From Methylibium petroleiphilum PM1 (GTDB lineage: Bacteria > Pseudomonadota > Gammaproteobacteria > Burkholderiales > Burkholderiaceae_C), in the NCBI RefSeq assembly GCF_000015725.1, contig NC_008826.1, positions 186,001-250,000 of the forward strand: DNA of 64,000 nucleotides, written 5' to 3'. The position numbers and the translations under genes were made by a program. Numbering within the stretch: the first letter of the stretch is position 1; each line of letters opens with the position of its first letter. This document shows positions 43,268 to 51,300 of the stretch, one piece after another. The notes beneath the pieces are model-generated. The model ran no database searches. It was not told the DNA's origin and saw nothing but the letters and a program-made list of their open reading frames with translations.

Positions 43268-44505
43268 GCGCGCTTCGCCAAGCCGAACTGTTCGACCACG
43301 TCCTGGAGGCCTACGGGGCCGCCAGCGCGCCCTTGTCCAACGCACAGCTCTACCGCGAGGTCGGCGAGCGCGCCGGCATCGACCCGGAGGCCTGGGCGGA
43401 ACAGATCCCGCTGGGCCCGGACCAGCCCGGTCACAGCATGCTCAAGCGCCGCGTGCGCTGGTACCAGCAGACCCTGCGAGAGCTCGGGCTGCTGCAGCGC
43501 GATGCCGACCGTGGCCGCGGCTTCTGGAGCATCACCCCGAAAGGGCGCCGCAAGCTGACGCCCGCCGAGCCCGGCCGCGTGCTGCTCGGGTTCAGCACCG
43601 ACCTGGGTCTGGCCCTGTGGGCGGATGCCGGCGACGTCTTCCTGCACGTCGACGAGCCCATCGCGCTGTGCCTGAGCAGCCTGCCGTATCCGCTGGCGCG
43701 GCCGCGCGCCTACGGCAACCCCACGTCGCACGAGTACGTGGACTGGACCATCCGGCTGCTCGAGCCGATCGCGAAGCACCTGATGCCTGGCGGCAGCATC
43801 TGCCTGAACCTGTCGAACGACATCTTCGAGCCCGGCTCGCCGGCACGCTCGGACTACCTGGAGCGTCTGGTGATCGCGCTGAAGGACCGGCTGGGCCTGT
43901 GGAAGATGGCGCTCGACCCCTGGGTCAACCCGACGAAGCCGCCGGGCCCGATCCGCTGGGCGAGCATCACGCAGCAGCACCTGAACGTGGCCTGGGAGCC
44001 GGTCTACATCTTCTGCAACGACCCGGTGCTGTGGATGGCCAAGAACCAGCGCGTGCTGGAGCCGCACAGCGAGCGCCATCTGGCCTACGTGCGCGGCGGC
44101 GGCGCCAAGCGCGCGAAGACCAACGGTGACGGCGCGTACCGGCTCTACCCGGGCAGCTTCGGCCGCGAGACGGCCGGTCGCATCCCGAAGAACGTCCGCA
44201 TCCTGCCGCATCGCTGCGCCGACAAGGAGCGCGCCCGCAAGCTGGCGATCGAGCAGTCCCTCCCGGTGCACGGCGCGACCATGCCGCTGAAGCTGGCCCA
44301 GTTCTACATCGAGTACCTCACGGAGCAGGGCCAACTCGTCGTCGACCCGTGCGCGGGCTGGGGCACGACCGCCAGGGCGGCCGAGATGGCCGGGCGCCGC
44401 TGGCTGACCACCGAGCAGATGGGCGAGTACGTCCTGGGCGCCTCGAACCGCTTCGTCGACGCCGACGGGTTCGAGCTGTTCGGCGCGATGCGCCACGCTG
44501 CCTGA
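43264..44505 (+). CDS. DNA methyltransferase with N-terminal winged-helix-like region
   Basis: 413 aa. Permuted amino-methyltransferase: motif IV is LPYP in CLSSLPYPL (140-143; variant of SPPY) and motif I DPCAGWGTT lies near the C-terminus (from 361), the beta-class order typical of N4-cytosine/N6-adenine MTases. The first 110 residues (YREVGERAGI...RVRWYQQTLRELGLL) look like a winged helix. No restriction partner. The Ser-Leu-Pro-Tyr variant and the long inter-motif region are unusual. Confidence 0.82.
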   Translation: MSALRQAELFDHVLEAYGAASAPLSNAQLYREVGERAGIDPEAWAEQIPLGPDQPGHSMLKRRVRWYQQTLRELGLLQRDADRGRGFWSITPKGRRKLTPAEPGRVLLGFSTDLGLALWADAGDVFLHVDEPIALCLSSLPYPLARPRAYGNPTSHEYVDWTIRLLEPIAKHLMPGGSICLNLSNDIFEPGSPARSDYLERLVIALKDRLGLWKMALDPWVNPTKPPGPIRWASITQQHLNVAWEPVYIFCNDPVLWMAKNQRVLEPHSERHLAYVRGGGAKRAKTNGDGAYRLYPGSFGRETAGRIPKNVRILPHRCADKERARKLAIEQSLPVHGATMPLKLAQFYIEYLTEQGQLVVDPCAGWGTTARAAEMAGRRWLTTEQMGEYVLGASNRFVDADGFELFGAMRHAA

Positions 44506-44522
44506 ACCTGAAGGGAAGCGGC

Positions 44523-45668
44523 ATGGCTGAAACCGTCATCGAATGGGTCCGCAACCCGCAGGGCGAGCTGGGCTTCACGTTCAACGCCTGGATCGGGTGC
44601 GAGCACGTCTCGCCCGCGTGTGACCACTGCTACGCCGAGGTGGACACGCCGGCGCGCGTGCTGCGCGCCAAGGGCATGGAGACCTGGGGGCCGCACGCCG
44701 AGCGGTACCGCACCTCGGATGCCAACTGGCGCCAGCCGTTGCGATGGAACAAGAAGGCGGCGGCCAAGGGCACGCGTCTGCGCGTCTTCAGCGCTTCGCA
44801 GTCGGACTGGCTGGACAACAAGGTGCCGATCGAGTGGCTGGTCGACCTGCTGGACCTGATCCGGTGCACACCGAACCTGGATTGGCTGCTGCTGACCAAG
44901 CGCATCGGCAACTGGCGCAAGCGGCTCGAAGAGGCGGCGACCTACCGCCTGGCGGTGATCCTGGCGGACACGTCCGACCCGCGACGCGACGCGCTCTACC
45001 AGTGGATCAAGGCCTGGCTCGACGGCCACCCGCCTGCGCACGTCTGGCTCGGCGCTACCGTCGTCAACCAGGAGGAGGTCGACCGCGACGTCATCAAGCT
45101 GCTGCGGACGCCGGCAGCCGTGCGTTTTCTCAGCATGGAGCCGCTGCTGGGCCCGGTGAACATCACGCGCATCGACCTGGACGGGCACTCCGAGATCTAC
45201 CCGCTGCGCGGCACCACTGGCTGCGAGGACGATGACGGCGAGCCTGTTGCCGACCTTCCGGCGATCGACTGGGTGATCGTCGGCGGAGAGAGCGGCCACA
45301 AGGCGCGCCCGATGCTTCCTGAGTGGGCGTTCAACGTGCGCGATCAGTGCGAGGCGGCCGGCGTCAGCTTCTTCTTCAAGCAGTGGGGCGAGTGGCACAC
45401 CAGCGCCGTCCGGCTCACCGACGGCCGGGCCGTCTTCCGCCAATTCACGGACTTCCAGCACTGGGTCAACAAAGCCAGCACCTGGGTCAACGGCGGCATC
45501 TGCCTGGACCGCAACGGGGTCGAGCTCAAGATCGGGCGAGACTTCATGCGTGCGCGCGACGAGGATGCGTTCCCCGTGACGATCATGCACCGGGTGGGCA
45601 AGGCGAGCGCCGGCCGGCTGCTCGACGGCAGGCTCCACGACGCCTCACCAGCGAGCGTATTGCACTAG
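44523..45668 (+). CDS. Phage Gp37/Gp68-family (DUF5131) radical-SAM-like protein
   Basis: 381 aa. N-terminal FNAWIGCEHVSPACDHCYAE has three Cys (C26, C33, C36) like a Fe-S cluster binding loop; the C-terminal DWVIVGGESGHKARPM and VSFFFKQWGEW are diagnostic of the mycobacteriophage Gp37/Gp68 family. These proteins are predicted to be radical-SAM-like enzymes of unknown reaction, perhaps in base modification. An insertion of about 100 residues sits between core motifs. Last gene of the 40.6-45.7 kb operon. Confidence 0.85.
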   Translation: MAETVIEWVRNPQGELGFTFNAWIGCEHVSPACDHCYAEVDTPARVLRAKGMETWGPHAERYRTSDANWRQPLRWNKKAAAKGTRLRVFSASQSDWLDNKVPIEWLVDLLDLIRCTPNLDWLLLTKRIGNWRKRLEEAATYRLAVILADTSDPRRDALYQWIKAWLDGHPPAHVWLGATVVNQEEVDRDVIKLLRTPAAVRFLSMEPLLGPVNITRIDLDGHSEIYPLRGTTGCEDDDGEPVADLPAIDWVIVGGESGHKARPMLPEWAFNVRDQCEAAGVSFFFKQWGEWHTSAVRLTDGRAVFRQFTDFQHWVNKASTWVNGGICLDRNGVELKIGRDFMRARDEDAFPVTIMHRVGKASAGRLLDGRLHDASPASVLH

Positions 45669-45670
45669 CC

Positions 45671-45699
45671 TTGTATTATCAGCACGTGTTAGGTATCAT
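45671..45699 (+). promoter_or_regulatory. Phage promoter, leaderless type
   Basis: -35 TTGTAT (45671-45676), 17-bp spacer with GCACGTGTTAGG, -10 TATCAT (45694-45699); ATG after 9 nt. It starts 2 nt after the upstream stop codon. Confidence 0.8.
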
Positions 45700-45708
45700 C
45701 TGCAAACA

Positions 45709-46566
45709 ATGCGGATCGAACCTAACGAAGAGCGCGCCAACGATGCGCGCAAGAGCCTGGGCCAGTATTTCACTCCCCGATGGGTCGCCGAGGCGATCGT
45801 CGAGCGGCACTTCGCCGACCTGGCGCCCGGCGCCACGGTGATCGAGCCTTCGTGCGGGGATGGGGTCTTCCTGCACGCGCTGCCGGCGCACGTCAACGCG
45901 ATCGGTGTCGAGATCGACCCGCACTGGGCCGAGCAGGCGCGCCGCGCCACCGGCCGCACCGTGCTGCTGGGCGACTTCCTCAACGTCCCGCTGCCCGCGC
46001 AGGTCGACGCCATCGTCGGTAACCCGCCGTTCCACGCCGACACCGTCGCGCGGTTCCTCGACCGTGCTCACCCCTTGCTCGGTGAGGGGGGCAAGTGCGG
46101 CCTGATCCTGCCGGCCTACGTGCTTCAGACCTCCAGCAAGGTGCTGTCGATGTCGGAGAAGTGGTCCATCGAACAGGAGCTGATGCCGCGCAACATCTTC
46201 CCGCGCCTGAGCGTGCCGATCGTCTTCTCCGTCTTCACCAAGGAGGCGCATCGCCGCCTGTTCGGCTTCTTCCTGTACCGCGAGGCGGCCGAGGTGAGCG
46301 CGCTGAGCAAGCCCGCGCGCCAGGTGCTCGAGCGCTCCGGCAAGGCCGGCTCCGTCTGGCGCCAGGCGGTGCATGCCGCCTTCGACCACGTCAGCGACGA
46401 CGTCGCGCCGCTCGATGCGCTCTACCGCGCGCTGGAGGGGCGCCGGCCGACCGACAACCCGCACTACCGCGCGAAGGTGCGGCAGACGCTGCAGGCATAC
46501 CCCGAGTTCGTCAGCGTCGACCGCGGGGTCTGGCGCCGGCAGCAGGCCGAGGCGGTCGCAGCATGA
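45709..46566 (+). CDS. N6-adenine DNA methyltransferase
   Basis: 285 aa. GQYFTPRWVAEAIV, motif I EPSCGDGVF (46-54), IGVEIDP (acidic motif II) and catalytic motif IV NPPF (105-108): the gamma-class order of N6-adenine MTases such as those of type I/II systems. A compact stand-alone enzyme with no visible specificity subunit. Third DNA methyltransferase in the window. Probably leaderless; ATGA overlap with the next gene. Confidence 0.9.
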   Translation: MRIEPNEERANDARKSLGQYFTPRWVAEAIVERHFADLAPGATVIEPSCGDGVFLHALPAHVNAIGVEIDPHWAEQARRATGRTVLLGDFLNVPLPAQVDAIVGNPPFHADTVARFLDRAHPLLGEGGKCGLILPAYVLQTSSKVLSMSEKWSIEQELMPRNIFPRLSVPIVFSVFTKEAHRRLFGFFLYREAAEVSALSKPARQVLERSGKAGSVWRQAVHAAFDHVSDDVAPLDALYRALEGRRPTDNPHYRAKVRQTLQAYPEFVSVDRGVWRRQQAEAVAA

Positions 46567-47126
46567 ACGCATCCATCCATTCCCTCCCGCTGCGCAGCTC
46601 GGCGCCCGACGTGCGCAACCCGCTGCTGAAGCTGGCCAGCGCGCCGGCCTTCGCATCGCTTCCCGAGGCCGACCGCCGGCAGCTGCGCGTGCTGCTCGAC
46701 GGCGTGCGCCGCGGCGCGAAGGCGGTGGCTGACGGCCTCTGGCGTCGCGGCCGTGTCCGCAAGGCGGCCTACTGGCGTGCTTGCGCCGTCTACGCCGGCC
46801 ACGCCGCGCGCCTGGCGCATCCGAAGCCGTCGCCAGCCGCCGCTTGCGCGCTCCCGCTGGCGCTCTCGGGCCCGAACCCGTTGCTGGCGCTGCCGGCGGC
46901 GCACCTGGCGCGCGACATCTCCCCCGCGGCCGCCGCGGCGCTGGCGCACCTGATGCTGGATCTCCGGCAGGACGCCAAGCGCAGCTCGGTCAAGTCGTGG
47001 CAGACCGCGAAGTCGCCGATGGCCAGCTACTGGGCGGACGTGGCGACCTACGCCGGCCACTGCGCCCGCTTCGTGCGCGCGGGCCGTCCGACCGCTGCCG
47101 AGCGGCCTGCGCGACTCGCCGCCTGA
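46563..47126 (+). CDS. Protein with two internal repeats, 187 aa
   Basis: Two similar helical units: LRVLLDGVRRGAKAVADG...AAYWRACAVYAGHAARL and LMLDLRQDAKRSSVKSW...MASYWADVATYAGHCARF. Very Ala/Arg-rich, probably an intragenic duplication. Function unknown. Confidence 0.6.
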   Translation: MNASIHSLPLRSSAPDVRNPLLKLASAPAFASLPEADRRQLRVLLDGVRRGAKAVADGLWRRGRVRKAAYWRACAVYAGHAARLAHPKPSPAAACALPLALSGPNPLLALPAAHLARDISPAAAAALAHLMLDLRQDAKRSSVKSWQTAKSPMASYWADVATYAGHCARFVRAGRPTAAERPARLAA

Positions 47127-47172
47127 TCGCGGCCGCCACCTCTTTCCATTCAACTCCTTCACCCGCATCACC

Positions 47173-47772
47173 ATGGGCGCCAACCACGCTGAATTCAAAC
47201 CCTGGGCCAACGACCTCAAGTACGGCTTCATCATCCTGCTGGTCGGCGTTGCTGCGCTGTGGCTGGCTTGGCGCAACGCGGCGCTGCCTCTGGGTGTGGC
47301 TGCCGTCGCCGTGACCTGGTTCGGCCAGGCCAAGCTGCGCCGCGGGTACTACCGCCGGCGCGGCAAGCGCATCGAAGTCGCCGCCCTGCGCGCAAAGGAT
47401 CTCCCGAGCGACTGGCACTTCCAGGCCGGCCGGCGCGTGCAGACCGGCGGGGACATCGACTTCTACGTCGAGTCACCGGACAAGGAGAAGAAGTTCGCGA
47501 TCGAGCACAAGACGTTCGAGAGCATCGTCGTGCGGCACACGTGGCTGGGCCTGGGCGAGACCAAGTTCGAGATGGCCAATGGCAAGCCGCTGCGCGGCGA
47601 TCCCGTCGGCCAGACGCTGCGCAATGCGAGGGCGGTCGGCGCCACGCCCGTGCTGTGGCTGTCGCGTGGCAACGCCAAGACCATCAAGCTGGGCAACGGC
47701 CTGATCATCGTGCAGGGCGGCCGCGGCAAGCTGCTGCGCGCGATCGGTGCGCGCTGGTTCTTGTTCTTCTGA
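47173..47772 (+). CDS. NERD-like membrane-anchored nuclease-domain protein
   Basis: 199 aa. Two N-terminal transmembrane helices (about 17-33 and 36-50), then a domain with GGDIDFYVESPDKEKKFAIEHKTF: D...E.K as in restriction-like NERD/Mrr domains. The membrane tether with a nuclease fold could place it at the envelope for defence against incoming DNA; that role is inference. The catalytic triad should be tested by modelling. Confidence 0.6.
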   Translation: MGANHAEFKPWANDLKYGFIILLVGVAALWLAWRNAALPLGVAAVAVTWFGQAKLRRGYYRRRGKRIEVAALRAKDLPSDWHFQAGRRVQTGGDIDFYVESPDKEKKFAIEHKTFESIVVRHTWLGLGETKFEMANGKPLRGDPVGQTLRNARAVGATPVLWLSRGNAKTIKLGNGLIIVQGGRGKLLRAIGARWFLFF

Positions 47773-47833
47773 GCCAGTAGGTGCCACCGCGTAGCGCGTG
47801 CTATCCGCGCCGCGTTGCATCGATGCAAAGCAC

Positions 47834-47862
47834 GTGCCGTATCGATAAGTGTTAGGTACAAT
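47834..47862 (+). promoter_or_regulatory. Phage promoter, leaderless type
   Basis: -35 GTGCCG (weak, 47834-47839), 17-bp spacer TATCGATAAGTGTTAGG, -10 TACAAT (47857-47862); ATG of a 14-codon ORF after 7 nt. Confidence 0.65.
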
Positions 47863-47869
47863 GGTGCGC

Positions 47870-47914
47870 ATGAACCTGACATACCAACTACTCGGCGGCG
47901 GCGCGCATGGCTGA
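47870..47914 (+). CDS. Possible leaderless 14-residue upstream ORF
   Basis: ATG 47870 lies exactly where the mRNA is expected to begin. The peptide MNLTYQLLGGGAHG ends at TGA 47912-47914, which overlaps the ATG (47907) of the next gene by 8 nt in another frame. It may load ribosomes for the downstream gene by termination-reinitiation. Confidence 0.4.
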   Translation: MNLTYQLLGGGAHG

Positions 47915-48263
47915 CGTTCATGTGACCGGCGCGGAGTACAAGCGCTTCTACAGCGATCCGATCATCTGGGGCGCCGACGACGGCACGACCTACATCGAGG
48001 AGGACGAGGTCTATGTCGACAGCCTTCCGGTCGACCCGGCCACCTTCAATGCGCGCGAAATCGCCGACTCCGCCATCGTCAAGGTGACCGGCGGCTATCT
48101 GGTCAACCCGCCCCCCGGCGTGCCCGAGGACTACGTCAAGGCGATCAAATTCTGGTTGCGCAAGCAGTCGACGCGCCAGGTGCTGTTCGAGATCTCCGCC
48201 GAGAAGCTGCCCGAGTTGATCGCAGCAGCCAAAGCTCTCGGTGCCAAGGAGGTCGACGCCTGA
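47907..48263 (+). CDS. Hypothetical protein, 118 aa
   Basis: No good SD; probably translated by coupling to the 14-codon upstream ORF. Acidic alpha/beta protein (YTEEDEVYVDS-like acidic centre; helical C-terminus). The stop overlaps the ATG of the GHKL ATPase, so it may be its partner. Confidence 0.6.
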   Translation: MADVHVTGAEYKRFYSDPIIWGADDGTTYIEEDEVYVDSLPVDPATFNAREIADSAIVKVTGGYLVNPPPGVPEDYVKAIKFWLRKQSTRQVLFEISAEKLPELIAAAKALGAKEVDA

Positions 48264-49723
48264 TGGACTGGTTCGAAGTCGACAAGAAGGGTCTCGCGAA
48301 GCTGCTCGAGCGCAAGGGCAAGGCCTGGGTGCTGTACGAGTTGCTGCAGAACGCATGGGACGAGAACACGACGCGCGTCCATGTGACGCTGGAGCGAATC
48401 CCGGGCGCGCGCACGGCGCGACTGGTGGTGCGTGACGACAACCCGACGGGCTTCTCCGACCTGTCGCATGCGTGGCGCCTCTATGCCGAATCTGGCAAGA
48501 AGGCGGACGCGGCCAAGCGCGGCCGGTACAACCTCGGCGAGAAGCTCGTTCTTTCCTTGTGCGACGAGGCCGAGATCTCCACCACGACCGGCACCGTGCG
48601 TTTTGATGCAACCGGCCGGCACGTGTCGCGCGTGCGCATCGACCGAGGTTCGGTCTTCACCGGCCTGCTGCGCATCACCAACACCGAGATCGTGGACTGC
48701 GCGCGCGCTGTGCGCGAGCTGATCCCGCCGCCTGGCATCGAGACCTTCTACAACGGCGACGAACTGCCGCGCCGGGCGCCGATCGCCTCCTTCGAGGCGA
48801 CGTTGGCCACCGTGTTGGCCGACGAAGAGGGCTACCTGCGCCGCACCGAGCGCAAGACGGTGATCGAGGTGTACGAGCCGTTCGAGGGGGAGGTTCCTTC
48901 CTTGTACGAGCTCGGTGTCCCGGTTGTCGAGACCGGCGATCGTTGGCACCTAAACGTCCAACAGAAGGTCCCGCTCAACCCGGACCGCGACAACGTGCCG
49001 CCGGGCTACCTGGCGCGCCTGCGCGCGCTGGTGGTGGCGCACATGGCCGACAAGCTCCAGGCCGACGACGCGAACTCCAGCTGGGTGCGCGATGCGATTC
49101 AGAAGCACGGCGACCTGGTGCCCGACGCGGCGATCAGCCGCATGGCCGACCTGCGCTTCGGCGAGAAGCGGGTGGCCTTCGACCCGTCCGACCCGGAGGC
49201 TAACAACCGCGCCGTGGAGCAGGGCTACACGCTGGTCTATGGCTCGCAGCTGTCCAAGGCCGAATGGGAGGCGATGCGTCGCTCCGGCGCCGTCCGTCCG
49301 GCCGGCCAGGTCACCCCAACGAGCAAGCCGTTCAGCGAGGACGGCGACCCGCTGCGCACGGTCTCCGAGGCGGACTGGACGGACGACATCCGCGCCGTCG
49401 TCGAGTACGCGCGCCGCGTGCTCCCTCTCCTGGTCGGTGGACCGGTTCACGTCACGATCGCTTCGGACGTCACCTGGCCGTTCGCAGGGGCCTACGGCTC
49501 GCGCCGCCTGACGCTGAACCTCGGGCGTCTCGGTCACAAGTGGTTCTCCGGGCCTCTGGAGGCGATCAATGACCTCTTGCTGCACGAGGCTGCGCACGAG
49601 TTCGCGAGCAACCATCTGTCTGCCGAGTACCACGACGCCCTGTCGCGACTCGGCGCCAAGCTGACCAGCATCGCGCTGCGGCAGCCGGAGCTGTTCGAAC
49701 TGCGCCGTACCGTCGAGGCATGA
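48263..49723 (+). CDS. GHKL-ATPase fused to a zincin-like HExxH domain
   Basis: 486 aa. N-terminal Hsp90/MutL-type ATP-binding domain: N-box YELLQNAWDE (E26, N30), G1-like RDDNPTGFSD (58-66) and G2 GRYNLGEKL (87-95). The C-terminal third has LLLHEAAHEF (H441, E442, H445), a zinc-peptidase-type HExxH, in a helical context with a downstream Glu/His-rich region. I do not know this two-domain combination. It may couple ATP-driven conformational change to proteolysis, perhaps as an anti-defence or assembly factor. Confidence 0.78.
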   Translation: MDWFEVDKKGLAKLLERKGKAWVLYELLQNAWDENTTRVHVTLERIPGARTARLVVRDDNPTGFSDLSHAWRLYAESGKKADAAKRGRYNLGEKLVLSLCDEAEISTTTGTVRFDATGRHVSRVRIDRGSVFTGLLRITNTEIVDCARAVRELIPPPGIETFYNGDELPRRAPIASFEATLATVLADEEGYLRRTERKTVIEVYEPFEGEVPSLYELGVPVVETGDRWHLNVQQKVPLNPDRDNVPPGYLARLRALVVAHMADKLQADDANSSWVRDAIQKHGDLVPDAAISRMADLRFGEKRVAFDPSDPEANNRAVEQGYTLVYGSQLSKAEWEAMRRSGAVRPAGQVTPTSKPFSEDGDPLRTVSEADWTDDIRAVVEYARRVLPLLVGGPVHVTIASDVTWPFAGAYGSRRLTLNLGRLGHKWFSGPLEAINDLLLHEAAHEFASNHLSAEYHDALSRLGAKLTSIALRQPELFELRRTVEA

Positions 49724-49751
49724 TCTCGGCCTTTCTCCACCTGAACAAGTC

Positions 49752-50195
49752 ATGACCCTTCTGATCAAGATCAAGCGCACTCGCCCCGACGCGCGCGTCC
49801 CCGAATACGCCACCTCCGGTGCGGCCTGCTTCGACCTGCACGCCTGCATCGACGACGGCCCGCCGAGCATCGTTCCCGGCGCCTCCGTGGCCTTCGACAC
49901 CGGCCTAGCCTTCGAGATCCCAGAGGGCTACGTGCTCCAAGTCTTCTCGCGCAGCGGCCACGGCTTCAAACACGGAGTGCGCCTCGCGAACACCACGGGG
50001 ATCATCGACAGCGACTACCGCGACTCGGTGAAGGTCAAGCTGCACAACGACGGCAAGGAGCCGTTCGAGGTGAAGGCCGGTGACCGCATCGCTCAGGCGA
50101 TGGTGATCCCGGTGCCGCGCTGCAGTTTCGAAGAGGTCGACCAGCTGACCGACACGGCCCGCGGCCTGGGCGGCTTCGGCTCGACCGGAGCCTGA
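49752..50195 (+). CDS. dut: dUTPase
   Basis: 147 aa trimeric dUTP pyrophosphatase. Five motifs: YATSGAACFDL (I), SRSGHGFKHG (II), TTGIIDSDYRD (III, catalytic Asp region), GDRIAQAMVI (IV) and RGLGGFGSTG (V). Hydrolyses dUTP to dUMP, lowering uracil in DNA and feeding thymidylate synthesis, in line with DHFR, Tmk and the UDG-like protein. Motif II has SG instead of the more usual SS. Confidence 0.95.
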   Translation: MTLLIKIKRTRPDARVPEYATSGAACFDLHACIDDGPPSIVPGASVAFDTGLAFEIPEGYVLQVFSRSGHGFKHGVRLANTTGIIDSDYRDSVKVKLHNDGKEPFEVKAGDRIAQAMVIPVPRCSFEEVDQLTDTARGLGGFGSTGA

Positions 50196-50197
50196 GC

Positions 50198-50587
50198 GTG
50201 ATTCAGCCCGGCGACGTCCGCGTCGTCAGCAAGCGCAAGGGCGGCACGGCGCCCGAGCCCGGCGAAGTCGTGATCGACATCGACCGGACGAACCCGGTGC
50301 TGGGGAACCGCCACGTGCTCCGCGATCACCGCGACGCGGCCGGCCGCCAGGCGGTGATCGAGGCCTTCGAGCGCGATCTCGAAGCGGACCTGGCCGCTGG
50401 CGGCCCGATGCATGCCGAGATCGTGCGCCTGGCCACGCGTGTGCTCGCCGGCGAGCGGCTGGCGCTGCGCTGTTGGTGCGCGCCGGATCGCTGCCACGGC
50501 GACCCGATCCGCGACGCCATCCGGTCCGAGGCAGGTCTGGCGCCTGCCTGCGACCTGTCGCCAGCGAGGCAGGCTGCGCTCTTCTGA
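50198..50587 (+). CDS. DUF4326 family protein
   Basis: 129 aa; GTG start 2 nt after the dUTPase stop. VVIDIDRTNPVLGNRHVL near the N-terminus and LRCWCAPDRCHGDPI near the C-terminus match DUF4326, a small phage-associated family with a CWC...CHG cluster likely to bind metal. Function unknown. Confidence 0.75.
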   Translation: MIQPGDVRVVSKRKGGTAPEPGEVVIDIDRTNPVLGNRHVLRDHRDAAGRQAVIEAFERDLEADLAAGGPMHAEIVRLATRVLAGERLALRCWCAPDRCHGDPIRDAIRSEAGLAPACDLSPARQAALF

Positions 50588-50676
50588 GTCGGCAGACTCA
50601 ATCCTCCGCTTTGCCGTTACGCATCTCCAGGGATCACGACCCCGCGAGCCCTGCTCGCACCAACCTGGAGCAAACC
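50588..50676 (+). promoter_or_regulatory. CATC-element leader
   Basis: CGTTACGCATCTCC (CATC 50622-50625, 52 nt before the next CDS), a CGAGCCCTGCTCG hairpin, and SD TGGAG. Confidence 0.5.
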
Positions 50677-51162
50677 ATGCAACCCCAACTGAAACTGACC
50701 CTGACCCTGACGACGGCCGGCGGCCGCATCGGCGTGTCCGACCTGCTCATCCCCAAGTCCGAGATGACCTGGAGCCGTGAGTGGACGGACATCGACGGCG
50801 ACGACCAGACGGTCAACGCCCGCTTCGAGCTCGTCAAGGGCGAAGAGGTGGCGAACGAGTTCGAAGTCGACGGCGACGCCTGGCGGCAGCTGGAGAGCGA
50901 AGGCGACATGGCCGAGTTCGTCAGCGACTGCGTCAGCGGTTCGACGATCGAATCCGCGCTGCGCGCCCAACTCGACGTCTTCGAGAACCACTACGAGCAC
51001 GAAGAGTGCGGTGCCACCTGGACCGACACCCACAGCTGCGGCTGCGACGACGAGTGCCCGAAGTGCGGCGCATCGATCTCGCCCCACGACTCGGTGATGC
51101 AGTCCGGCCTGAGCGACGACTACCCCGCCAAGTACCTGGCCAACGCGCTGGCCGACGCCTGA
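50677..51162 (+). CDS. Hypothetical protein with zinc motif, 161 aa
   Basis: Acidic; beta-rich N-terminus (KLTLTLTTAGGRIG), and a Cys/His cluster HSCGCDDECPKCG near the C-terminus. No family recognised. Terminator follows. Confidence 0.65.
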   Translation: MQPQLKLTLTLTTAGGRIGVSDLLIPKSEMTWSREWTDIDGDDQTVNARFELVKGEEVANEFEVDGDAWRQLESEGDMAEFVSDCVSGSTIESALRAQLDVFENHYEHEECGATWTDTHSCGCDDECPKCGASISPHDSVMQSGLSDDYPAKYLANALADA

Positions 51163-51193
51163 CGGTCTCGCCCGGCACAAGCCTCAACCCCTC

Positions 51194-51231
51194 AAGCCCC
51201 TCCCGGTCATTCCGGGCGGGGCTTTTCTCTT
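51194..51231 (+). terminator. Intrinsic terminator
   Basis: AAGCCCC...CCGG pairs with CCGG...GGGGCTT (51194-51224), then TTCTCTT. Confidence 0.8.
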
Positions 51232-51242
51232 GCGCCACCCCC

Positions 51243-51299
51243 TTCAACTTGAACGCGCGTACCGGTACAATGAGCGTATGCACACGTGTTATGTATCTA
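51243..51299 (+). promoter_or_regulatory. Promoter plus ACGTGTTATG element before the 1099-aa gene
   Basis: TTCAAC (51243-51248), 17-bp spacer, TACAAT (51266-51271) could give a short leader. The family element ACACGTGTTATGTATC (51282-51297) then ends one base before the ATG, too close to act as its own -10 for this start codon. Here the element may be an operator, or the true start lies downstream. Confidence 0.5.
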
Positions 51300-51300
51300 G

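Noticed and set aside
9994-46566. A complete restriction-modification system
   Set aside because: Three methyltransferases are present but none adjoins a recognisable restriction endonuclease or specificity subunit.
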